A program made the translations under genes and the position numbers. A model generated the notes under the pieces. It was not told the DNA's origin and ran no database searches. It was given only the letters and a program-made list of their open reading frames with translations. Source: Girardinichthys multiradiatus (lineage: Eukaryota; Chordata; Actinopteri; Cyprinodontiformes; Goodeidae). Taken from it: a stretch of 64,000 nt of DNA. The stretch lies in assembly GCF_021462225.1 (NCBI RefSeq), contig NC_061804.1, forward strand, positions 1,481,001-1,545,000. Direction: 5' to 3'. Numbering within the stretch: position 1 is the first letter of the stretch; the number at the start of each line of letters is the position of its first letter. Shown piece by piece: positions 1 through 11,400 of the stretch.

Positions 1-640
1 AAGTCCTGCACAAGTTAAATCTGTGCAACATGCATTCACCCATAAAAGTAGAACCAAAGAGAAGAAACAGGTTTCCAAACTGCATTTAAACGCTGCAGAG
101 TGATGGGGCAATAATATGTGTGTATTTGGAGTCAGAGGGTGTTTATTGTTCTAAAGGCCGGAGACAGATAGTGAACATCTCCATCACGTCTCATTTAAAG
201 CTCTATTTTATTGGACATCCATGAGTTTTTTTGGTCAAATGACCTAGTTCTCTAAGTGGGTTATAAAAAGAAGTCTAGTGGTACATTGAAAGCACCAAAA
301 TGGTCCAGTTCACTAAATATTTCAGTGAGCTTTTAGTTTTTGCATTTATATGCAGCTATACCTGCACATCAACTATGAATTTTGCTTTTTTGTGCATTTT
401 GGTGGAATTTTTATGTTTCTGTATTATTTTCCTTCAACTATTAATAATGCATTTAAACTAAGAAGATGCTTTGTGGATATTTTTTGTAACCGGCTCCCAA
501 TCAAAATGCTTTTCCTTTTTATTTTCCCTGTCATTGCTCTTCAATTTGTATTTCTCTTCACCATGTTGGAAAAACCTTCGAAATGTCCCGTTTCACTGTT
601 TTCCACTACATGTAAAATTGTTTCTATACTATAAATCTCC
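1..640. other. AT-rich non-coding stretch
   Basis: No homologous coding frame, RNA gene or repeat family is recognised here. Short open frames exist on the + strand but are low-complexity, hydrophobic and lack any family motif. It is treated as intergenic sequence. Confidence 0.5.
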
Positions 641-642
641 CG

Positions 643-902
643 TGCATGCATGGGTTCTCTCCAGGTACTCTGGCTTCCTCCCACAGTCCAAAAACATGAC
701 TGTTAGGTTAACTGGTCTCTCTACATTAGGTGTGAATGAGTGGTTGTTTGTCCCGTATATCTCTGTGTTGCCCTGCGATGGACTGGTGACCTGTCCAGGT
801 TGTACCCCGCCTCTCCTCTGTAGACTGCTGGAGATAAACAGCAGCCCCCCCGTAACCCTGTGTGGAAGAGCTGGGTAGAAAAAATGAATGGATGGATTTT
901 TA
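643..902 (+). repeat. Fish LINE/SINE 3' tail repeat
   Basis: The text resembles a very common fish retroposon 3' region: a stretch ending in tggactggtgacctgtcc, a 'gctggagataaacagc' block, then a short (GGAT)n-like tail (gaatggatggat). A related tail recurs at 4880-4992 and a tiny piece at 41870-41912. The assignment to non-LTR retroposon tails is from memory of fish repeats; the exact subfamily is not known. Confidence 0.65.
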
Positions 903-1195
903 AAAAGCAGTTTTGATGACCTGCTGTTTTTATTTGTTTTTTAAACACACAAAAAGCTAAAATGAACCCAGAATCAATGTTGCTGCCAATTTTCAACATT
1001 CCTAGGCTTTTATAACACAACTTTCTTTTTTAAAGACAGATGTTTGTTACTAAAACCGGCATTAAATTGGTTGAGTTGTAGAAAAATGAATAAATATTAG
1101 TTATGTATGGTGAGGACCGAAGATAATAATAGCATTCATAAAAATAGTTGGAAAAATATGTTGATGAATTCATGGCATATTTTAAAGGAGCATTT

Positions 1196-3862
1196 CTTCA
1201 ACTCAATTCAGTTCAGTTTATTTATATAGCGCCAATTCACAACACATGTCGTCTCAAGGTTCTTCACAACAGTCAAGTTCATACATTCCAATTAATCGTA
1301 ATCATTGAACAGTTCAGTCAGATTCAGTTATTTATTCAAACTGGATAAAAAGTTTTTCTATCTAAGGAAACCCAGCAGATTGCATCCAGTCAGTGACTTG
1401 CAGCATTCACTCCTCCTGGATGAGCATGTAGAGACAGTGGACAGTCACTGGTGTTGACTTTGCAGCAATCCCTCATACTGAGCATGCATGTAGCGACAGT
1501 GGAGAGGAAAAACTCCCTTTTAACAGGAAGAAACCTCCAGCAGAACCAGGCTCAGTGTGAGCGGCCGTCTGCCACGACCGACTGGAGGTTTGAGAGAACA
1601 GAGCAGAGACACAAAGAGAACAAAGAAGCACTGATCCAGGAGTACTTTCTATGGGAAGGAAAAGTAAATGTTAATGGATGTAGCTCCTTTAGTCCTTTCA
1701 TCTAGAAAGAAAGAACAGATAAACTCTGATCCAGTTTTCAAGGTTAGAGTCTGAAAGAGAGAACATAGAGTTAGTCACAGTAGAAGCTCAGTCAGTATCC
1801 ATGTCTAGGAGAGAGAAAGGGTTAAACACTAAAAGACAGGTCCATGTGGATCATCTGTAGAGGGTGAGCATTAAGTTGTTGTCAGCAGAAGCTCGGACGA
1901 TTCCCCTCTCCAGAAAGGTGTCACAGGTAGACACAGAGCCAGGCCAGATGTAGCTTCTAGGAAGAGAAAAGAGAGAACCAGGTTAAAAACTGAAATAACA
2001 GCAAATAATACAAAATTGGAAAGTAGTGTGAGAATGTAGCGAAGAGGGTGAAAGTGGTCATTATGTCCTCCAGCAGTCTAAGCCTATAGCAGCATAACTA
2101 CAGAGATAGCTCAGGACAAACTAAGCCACTCTAACTATAAGCTTTATCAAAAAGGAAAGTTTTAAGCCTAGCCTTAAAAGTAGACAGGGTGTCTGCCTCA
2201 CGGACTAAAACTGGGAGCTGGTTCCACAGGAGAGGAGCCTGATAACTAAAGGATCTGCCTCCCATTCTACTTCTAGAGACTCTAGGAACCACCAGTAAAC
2301 CTGCAGTCTGAGAACAAAGTCCTCTGTTAGGAACATATGGACCAATCAGATCTCTGATGTATGATGGAGCTAGATCATTAAGGGCTTTATATGTGAGGAG
2401 GAGAATTTTAAATTCTATTCTGGATTTAACAGGGAGCCAATGAAGGGAAGCTAAAATAGGAGAAATATGATCTCTCTTTTTAATTTTCATCAGAACTCTT
2501 GCTGCAGCATTTTGAATCAGCTGAAGGCTTTTAACTGCATTTTGTGGACATCCTGATAGTAAAGAATTACAATAGTCCAGCCTTGAAGTAACAAATGCAT
2601 GGACTAGTTTTTCAGCATCACTCCTGGACAGGATATTTCTAATTTTGGCAATGTTCTGGAGATGAAAGAAGGAAAGACAACAACTTTTGTCTTGTCTGAA
2701 TTTAGAAGCAGAAAATTTAAAGTCATCCAAGTTTTTATATCTTCAAGACATGCTTGTAGTCTATCTAACTGGTTGGGTTCATCAGGATTTATGGATAAGT
2801 AAAGCTGAGTATCATCAGCGTAACAGTGAAAATTTATCCTATGCTGCCTGATAATTTGACCTATTGGAAGCATATATATAGTAAAGAGAATTGGCCCAAG
2901 TACTGAACCCTGTGGTACTCCACAATTAACCCTGGAGTTTAAAGATGATTTATCATTTACATGAACAAACTGGAATCTGTCAGACAGATAAGATTTAAAC
3001 CAGCCTAGTGCTGTTCCCCTGATCCCTACAGCATATTTCAGCCTTTCTAAGAGAATATTATGGTCGACTGGATCAAATGCAGCACTGAGATCTAACAGAA
3101 CCAGAACAGACACAAGTCCATTATCTGAGGCCATAAGAATATCATTAGTGACTTTCAGCAGAGCTGTTTCAGTGCTATGATGAGCTCTGAAACCTGACTG
3201 AAACTCTTCAAACAGGTCATTGCTGTATAAATGTTCACACATTTGATTAGCAACTATTTTCTCAAGAATTTTAGATAAGAATGGAAGATTGGATATAGGT
3301 CTGTAATTTATTAAATCATCTCGATCAAGTGAAGGTTTCTTAAGTAAAGGTTTAATTACAGCTAACTTAAAAGCCTGTGGTTCTGATCCATTTACTAAAG
3401 ATAGATTAATCATATCTAAAATGGGGCTGGTAATCAGAGGGAACACTTCCTTAAATAATTTGGTTGGGATTGGGTCTAACATACAAGTTGAAGGTTTAGA
3501 TGAAGCTAATATTTCTGATAACTCAGGAAGCTCCACTGGATCAGAACAGTCCAAACACAAATCAGGTTCTGCAGTTATTTCCAATGTTGTCTCACTGAGG
3601 ATGAAGTAATCATCTTCAGGAGTATGTCAAAGATTTTCTTTTTAATAGAATCCATTTTATTTAAGAAGAATCCCATAAAGTCATGACTGCTAAGAGCTAA
3701 GGGAATAGATGGCTCAACAGAGCTATGACTCTGTGTAAGTTTAGCAACTGTACTAAAGAGAAACCTAGGATTATTTTTGTTCTCTTCTATTAATGATGAG
3801 AAATAAGCTGTTCTAGCTTGGTGAAGTGTCTTTTTATACAACAGTAGTGTCCAATGGACCAC
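1196..3862 (-). mobile_element. 5'-truncated L2/CR1-like LINE, reverse transcriptase broken by frameshifts
   Basis: Reading on the minus strand, three overlapping frames (3862-3575, 3584-2604, 2730-2131) together give one reverse-transcriptase polyprotein. It has the order expected for an L2/CR1-like element: INYRPISNLPFLSKILEK, FQSGFRAHHSTETALLK, LVLLDLSAAFD, GVPQGSVLGP, the catalytic YADDT box and a C-terminal LDYCNSLLSG / ILASLHWLPV thumb region. No endonuclease is left, so it is 5' truncated, and at least two frameshifts make it inactive. About 930 bp of 3' untranslated sequence follows (2130 down to 1196), ending in the tttatttatatagcgcc motif common to such tails. The same 3' region recurs at 47138-49611 and 53165-53532. 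Confidence 0.9.
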
Positions 3863-4140
3863 AGAGGGTTACAGAACAGATCAGATATAAGAATACATTT
3901 AAATACTTCCATTGAGGATCAAAGCTTTTCATAAAAACCACACATTCATACACATCAATTTAGCCTTTACATTTTAGGACATTGGTATGGTCTAAAATTA
4001 TTAATACAAAAGCTAAAATGCAAAAGTACTGACAATGACTTGTTTAGGCAGTTTTCTATGTTTTAAGGTAGATGCAATTAACATTTTCCTTCTTAAATCA
4101 CAAACTGTGATTTTTGAGTTTGCATAAATATAGAATTCAA

Positions 4141-4560
4141 AAAAATGCATTCATTCTGTTATTGTAAAAGTTTTATTTTTTTCAAAGGATGGTGTAACCT
4201 TGTAGCTCTGTACAAAATTAATTTGTCAAGTGACGAGATAGAAATAGCTCTATGGATGGCAAACGTTGCTGACCCTTGACCTATATCCACCAGACAGCCA
4301 CTGACCACCCCTCCACAACAGGGTAAGCCACAAATGGTCATTGCAAAAGAGTTTCGCTGTCAATAGAGGGCTGTATGCAAGCTTGTTAATGGAAAATTGA
4401 GTGGAAGGAAAAAGCGTGGTAAAAAAAATGTAGACAGGGAACAGGGTTGACTGCAGCCTTGAGATGGTTTTCTAGCAAAGTCCATTCAAGAGTTTGAGGA
4501 GCTGTAAGCCAGTTTTATCAAATTTACCCGAAATAAACTATTGAATTTATGAAATGTATC
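4141..4560 (+). mobile_element. Degenerate Tc1-like transposon, transposase N-terminal region
   Basis: In broken plus-strand frames this resembles the helix-turn-helix part of fish Tc1 transposases: a KPQMVIAKE block, then LVNGKLSGRKK, matching the 'cSQSAVSkHvnGKLSGRKKCGRKR' pattern known in the family. The catalytic domain is deleted. What follows (around 4530-4620) is an AT-rich remnant like a Tc1 3' end. It lies about 0.6 kb upstream of NCBP3 and is non-functional. Confidence 0.7.
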
Positions 4561-4879
4561 AATCTATATAACATGAATATCACTTATTAGATTACTGAAA
4601 TGAAATGCATTTTTTGACTAAATGTCTTGAGATTAACCTGTATAAGAACGGACTCCATCAATTAACTAACTAAATACGCTAGGGTGCGACAGATCATACC
4701 TCCACCACTATGACGCCACAGACGAAGAGCACCTAAATAATTAAGAATTTAGAAAGATTAAATAAGCATTTATTGCAACAAATATGCCACAAAACGAACC
4801 AGGAAATAAAATTATTCAAATTCTAATTAGGTTTTACAGGGAAACAGCATTGATTAATAGGATATGATTTTAAACCCAA

Positions 4880-4992
4880 ACTCCATACTACCTGTCCAGG
4901 GTGAACCCAGCCTCCCGCCCATAGACTGCTGGAGATAGGCACCAGATTCCACTATGGCGAAAACGGGAGAAAATGACTGACTGACTTCATAC
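4880..4992 (+). repeat. LINE/SINE tail fragment next to the NCBP3 promoter
   Basis: Contains cctgtccagggtgaaccc and gctggagataggcacc, the same retroposon tail as at 643-902, ending in tgactgactgac. It stops about 130 bp before the NCBP3 start codon, so it borders or lies within the promoter. Confidence 0.65.
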
Positions 4993-5039
4993 CAACAGGC
5001 GGCGGTAATGTGCACCATATGATTTTTGCCGAACACAAA

Positions 5040-5420
5040 GCCAAGAAGAAGAAGGCAAAGAATTACCGGGTTACGGATCTCAGCGCAGCACCCTCTACCT
5101 GTTGTCCGCTGCAGTTAGCTTCATGGCGGCGGTGCGCAGCTTACGGGTCTCGGTGAAATCCGACTGCGGCTCCGAGCGCTCGGAGTCGGACTCCGACTCG
5201 GACAGAGATGGACGGGAGGCCGAACCGATGGAGGTGGAGGAGGGCGAGGTGGAGGCGGAGAATGTGTCGGTTAACCGCTCCCTGAAGGAGCTGCTGCCGG
5301 TGAGTGTCCGGGCTGTAGGCCGCAGGCAGCCCGGGGGCTGGAGTTAGCTGCAGCCGCCGGATCTGTGTGGAGAAGCCGCATGCGGGGTTCGGTCCTCGAG
5401 GCAGTGAGATTCTAACCAGG
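5040..5420 (+). promoter_or_regulatory. CpG-rich promoter and first exon of NCBP3
   Basis: A clear local rise in GC and CpG content (gcggcggtgcgcagc, ggctccgagcgctcgg) surrounds the first NCBP3 exon, against AT-rich DNA on either side. No TATA box is evident. This is the usual form of a vertebrate housekeeping promoter; the extent is estimated by eye. Confidence 0.55.
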
Positions 5421-8400
5421 CGGCTCCTTGAATTTGTTGCAAACTGTTTTTTGCTCGTTTTCCAAATGAACGGTTTTACTGGAAAAAAACGGGCAGAATG
5501 TAGGAAAAAGCTCAGAAGTTAAATTTTAAATCCCAGACCTGGAATATATATCTGCTCCTCTGCTCCTGTGAGCAGGTTCTACCCGCAGGGTTCCCTCATC
5601 AGTTTGGTGTTTTCTCCTCACAACCTGACGAGCGGCAGCAGTTCTCATCCTGCAGGTGGAACCCAACCTGAGGCCTGCAGCTGAACATCCTGACCCCAAA
5701 GTTCAAGTAAAACTCCTGCTATATCTTCTCTTTGTTTTCCAGGACACCAGCCGGAGGTATGAGAACAAGGCTGGAGCCTTCATCACTGGGATTGATGTTA
5801 ATTCAAAGGTAAAAACACACCTGGATCCAAACATTTCTCCTCCTAGAGAAGTTTGGCTCACTGATGTCTGGAAGGACAGGATGTGTGTTTTCTACAATAT
5901 GCAGAGTTCCAGTCATTAGTAGCACAAGATGCTTGGATGATGAGATGTAACGTTTCAGGTGTTAAGCATTAAACTCTGCTGGTCAAATAATCTCTCTGTG
6001 CTCTTTGATGGACTCTGGTTGTCCACAGCTGCTAAACATCTTAATAACAAACCTCCTGAAGCTCAGACAGCTGTGGGCAGATAGAGGACCGGAGAGACGG
6101 GAGGACAATTTGGTTTCATAATATTCAACAACATTATCACATTGTCATGTTTTGTTGATATTGTGCAGCCATAGTTTTACTGAAACTCAGTGATTGTATT
6201 TTATGATCTTTCTGGACTTTTGACTGAAAGAAGTTTTTTTCTGCTGATGAAACAAACGTGAAGTTTGTTTGGAATAAACGGCAGAGAAATTAAAAGACTA
6301 AACTCTGACAGACAGACTGAATGGAGTTTTTCTGAGAGATGCACCGATATGGAAATCTGGGCTAATATTGTTCTTATGGCCCATAACCGATATTAACTGA
6401 TATTATCTACTGGATAGTTCCCTACCTTTTTTTTTTTCAGCACTAAAGGCTGAGAGAGGGAGAGACAGCTGTATCAAGGACTATAGCCTCTATATATGGT
6501 TGCGTGCTTAACCCCTACACCACCAGCGTCATGCCCAATATTTTCCTACCTTATGACACCGTGACCCAACGACCACGCTGCTGATGTTGCTTCTCCGATA
6601 CAGATGTTAAAACTGATATATCGTCCATCCATAGTTTTTTGTCTTGTTTTATTGGATAAAATGAAACATCACTGTTGTCAGATTGATGGAATATATTTTT
6701 GAAGCAGCTGATTTGGGAAATGATCTGCTGCGTCTCTGATCCGACACTGTTTGCTCACCAGGAGGCGATCGAGAAGAAGGAGAAACGAGCGAGACGCTTC
6801 CATTTCCGCTGCGAGGAGAATGTCGGTCAGAGGAACGTCTTCCTGGATAAAGATGCAATGAAGAAAGGTGTGAGGTGGTGCAGTGTTTACTGTTTTGTGC
6901 CAGCAGTTAGCTGTTGTTTGTTTAAACTGTCTTCTTCTGTGGTGCCCAGCCATCCCCAGACTGCGACTGGAGGCGATCTATGTGACCGGCGTGGACGACA
7001 TGAGCACCCAGGATGTCTTTGGGTATTTTAAGGAGTATCCTCCAGCGCACATCGAGTGGATCAATGACATGGCCTGTGAGTCTAGAACACAGTCAGAACC
7101 AGGCGTGTTTGGGTCCAAATACAGCAGAGATTAAGAACCACAGCTCCATGTCTGTCCTATCTGTGATCCAGACTTCCCTGTAATGTTTCAAAGTGGTCTT
7201 GATCAGTGGTACTGTAACTAACTCTGCCCAGAAGACAGTTGGTCCTTCTGGGCAGCTTCAGATTTCAGTCCAGCTTGAAGGTGTCTGATTTTGGAGCAGG
7301 AGCTTCTTTCTAGGTCAGCACTTTCATGCCACCTTTCCTCTACTCCGTCCCCAGCGCGGTTTGGCTCTACTCGCTTTTTAGGCTTTTCCATTAGTGACGG
7401 TTACATGGAAGCATTACTGTTTTTAGTACCTGCTTGCTTGCGGTTCCAACTGAGCCGACTCGTGTTGAAATCGTGGCGTCAGAAGACCGTCGATCACTGA
7501 TTGGGTAGGGGGCGGAGTCACTAGTCACAGCATATTATAATAACTAATATCTTTAACCATTAAATCGTACGCTGGACTTGTTTATGAGCACTATAGCAGG
7601 CTAGCATTAGGTAGCGTTAGCTTACCCTCACACATCCTCTAGCTGGTACCGCTCCATGGCTTCCCTCTCTTTCTGGTACTGATCCAGAGAGTCTGACAGC
7701 TGCCACAGAGCAGCAGCTCCTCCATTGATGCTGTGTTTGTGTCTCTACTCGCATAACGTCACTTTTTCAGACCGCAGGGCCACCATGCTGTTGATGAACC
7801 CATCCACATTGAGATGGTACTCAATTTAACTGACCCGAGACAAACCCCGCTGATTAGGTTCTAATGGAAAAGGGGCATTAGTTAAACTGGTTTTGTTGGG
7901 TTTCCAGGTGTTCCCAGTTCATAGTGGACCTGAGACCTGGTCTTTCCTAGGTTGTTCCTAAACATCTGAACCAGTTTCCTTTCATCTGAGGAGGACAGTT
8001 TGGATCTCCTTCCAGACCTCGGTAAATTGTTGACCCATCTGAATAACTTGTTCTTCTTTACGGTTGTTTGAACGTTTGCTGTTGGAATCTGCAGATGTTT
8101 ACAAATGGTCCAGAAGACTTTCCCAAGTCGCTGAAATCAATCATTTTCCCCAGCTCTGCATTGAGTTCTTTGGACCTTCCCATTGTTCCACTGAAGTTTG
8201 TTGAAATGGTTCTATGTATCCTAAATAGATGTTCATTAACCAGACGTGACCAGTTCTGGGACCTCCAGCGCCACCCGTTGACAGGTTTAAGGGACTGCTT
8301 GTGTAATTTAGACCCTGTTTGGATCCCAGAAAATCCACAATGATTTAAACTCCATATTTATAAAAATGGTTCCGGTTGTATCGTTCCACCCCAAATTAAT

Positions 8401-11400
8401 GACAGTTCTTCCCATAATGATTGGATAGAACCTCCTGACTGGATCTACTGGATCCACAGTTGTGGGCCAGAATGTGAAGTCACTCCCGATTACCTGTGCG
8501 GCCGTTTCCTAGGTAACGTGGTTTGGCTGGACGATGACACCAGCATGAGAGCTCTGATCAACACCAGCCGGATGCCTGACCCAGAGGCTGTTGCCACAGC
8601 GACGGAGTCCGAAACCCTTCATGACGACCCGAGCAAAGGTCAGTGTGGATCAGAACCTGAGTCAGTGCTTCCAGATGCTGCTGTGCAGTCTGGGTAAATC
8701 GGTCTATCTGAACGCCACAGCTCATCAGGATCGAGGATCTGAAGATGATGATGATGATGAAGAGGAGGGTGAGGTGGATGAGGATGAAGAGGTGAAGAAG
8801 AGTGGCGACAGAAATGTTGAGACAAAGGTAAATGTTGGAGAGGTAAACATCTGTCAGGACGGGAAGTGGTCAGTTTGGTGTGTCAGGTGTGTGTGTGTGT
8901 GTGTGTCAGGTGGACGACCTGTCACAAGCAGAGCGAGCGTCTCTCCTGAGGAACGAACTGAGACCCGCCATCAAGCCCTTCAAAGGAAACAAGCTGCTCC
9001 TGCGCTTCGCCACTTATGGTAACACACACACACACACACACACATATTACACACTGCATATTACATGCAGAGCATGTCCGGTGTTCTGTAGCAAAGACGC
9101 AAGCATGCAGAACCCTGAGGACCCGGGTTAGGAGCCACTGGTTCTGATCCTTGAGGACCCGGGTTAGGAGCCACTGGTTCTGATCCTTGAGGACCCGGGT
9201 TAGGAGCCACTGGTTCTGATCCCTGAGGACCCGGGTTAGGAGCCACTGGTTCTGATCCCTGAGGACCCGGGTTAGGAGCCACTGGTTCTGATCCCTGAGG
9301 ACCCGGGTTAGGAGCCACTGGTTCTGATCCCTGAGGACCATGTTTCAGGTGTGTCTCTGCTACCGAACACTGGATTCAAATGACTGGATTACACAGCTGA
9401 CTGAACTATTTAACAGAGTAAACAGGGCAGAGTTTGGTTTGTTGGACCCAAAGTGTCTAGATGAAATAAATCAGTTGCAGCACCTTTACCTGTCCTCCCA
9501 GCTGTCCTCCCTCCGAACACCTAAACAGGAAACCTGGACATCTCAACAACATTTAATGAGAGGAAAGTCCTTTCATTGACCATCATACACAGCTGACTGA
9601 CGGGCCACATTAACAGGGACTGGCTGTGCTACTTGCTACTGCGGGCAACCTAAGAGAACCCAACCTGTCAATAAACTGTAATGAAAACCTCTCTGCATGG
9701 AGGAGATGTGGAGAGCAGCTCTTCTCTGCTGGTGGTTCTGGTTCTGCAGAGATCTGCCTCAGGGCTGTGTGATGAGTCCTTTCCTGTTCACACTTGACAC
9801 TCATGACTGTCCCCCCCTCCACCACTCAAACGTCATTGTCAAGTGAGCCTTATCTCCGGCGGCGATGATTCAGCATATTGGGAAGAAGTTCGGGAACTGG
9901 TCTTGTGATGTTCAGCCAATCATTTTTTGCTGCACACCAGTAAACCCAAGTAGATGATGATGGACTGGAGGAGGAAGAGAGCACAGGGCATCATCGGCTG
10001 ACCCTGTCCTTTCTGGAGGACGTTGCAGAGTCTCGGGTGCTAAGGAGAGCGGAGAAGATTATTGCTGATCCATGTCACCCTGGCCCCTGTCTGGCCCTGC
10101 AGCAGGAGGCATAGAAGGTGGAGGTTCTGAAGCATCGTACCAGCAGGCTCAGAAACACTGCAATACATGAGGGATGTGTTTGTCAGATTTAGTATTTAGT
10201 TTTACTGTTATATTGTTTTTACACATATTTATTGTGCTTTATTTATGCTATTTATTATTTTCTGCACAAAGGTGGGAGTTTTTCTAACTAATTTCATGGT
10301 GAACACAGGGAACAAGGACAATAAAGAAGTCAAGTCAATTCAAATCAAAACTGGTTCTCCGAGCCACAGTGCAGAACCAAACGGAAGGAATTCTGTTTAG
10401 GGTTCTGGTCTTACTGGAGCAGACATGATGTTCTCAGGTGTGTTCTTCTTGTTTCCTGTTTAGATGATAAGAAGGAGCTGGGAGCAGCTCGTCGCAGCAG
10501 ATACTACATGAAGTATGGAAACCCGAACTATGGAGGCATGAAGGGAATCCTCAGCAACTCCTGGTGAGAGATGCACACTGTTAAACTTGATGGTCAGGGC
10601 AGCTTCTTCAGGTGCTCAGATGTCTCCATGGCAACTAAAACATCAGTCAGACTCTGCTCTGATCCTTAGAGTCTGTTAACATGAGAGGAAACAGCCTGAC
10701 TTTATTTCAACAATCAAAAATAATAATAAAACGTCTTTCTTATGTCAGGGTGGTCATTTAAAGCACATGCTTAGATGTTTACAAGGTGTACCTGAAAGCA
10801 CCAAGATTCATTTTTCCTTTAAAAGTTCTCCCAGTTTAAACCTTTTAACTGGACCTGGTTCCCAACAGCTGGTTACAGATTCCCAGTTTGGTCCTATTTC
10901 CAGGTTAGTGGTATACAAGTGAGACATGGAGGAGTAATAAGGAAATTCCCATATAAACGGTCAAATATTTCCCAAATTCCTGTTAAAATCCAAACAGCAG
11001 TCTTCCTGCTCACTTTGGAAAACCAAGACGTTTTCCCAGATGTTCCTTGTTTACAGAAGGCACAGTTATTTCTACAGAACCATCCACACACACAGCAGTC
11101 CACAGGGCTTTGTTTCTCTCTTTGTGTCCTCAAACATGATGAAGAGGCTGCTTTGATGATGAGGATGAGTTGTGATTTATTTACTTCCTGCCAGACTTTG
11201 TGGAAATCCTGCAGGAATTCTGATTGGTTCCTCTGTTTTGAACCACACACTGTTTCCGGTCTGATGTTTGTGATCAGGAAGCGGAGGTACCACAACCGCC
11301 GCATCCAGAGGGACGTCATCAAGAGCAAGAAGCCTCTGATCGGAGACAGCATGGGACACACTCCGCCGTACACCCACCGACACTCCGGTAAAATCACCCT

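Noticed and set aside
8922..9341. A minus-strand frame of 139 codons with a perfect 12-residue repeat (and a second one in another frame).
   Set aside because: It is the translation of the 36-bp minisatellite; the period is a multiple of three, so several frames stay open. It is antisense to an NCBP3 intron and overlaps exon 7.
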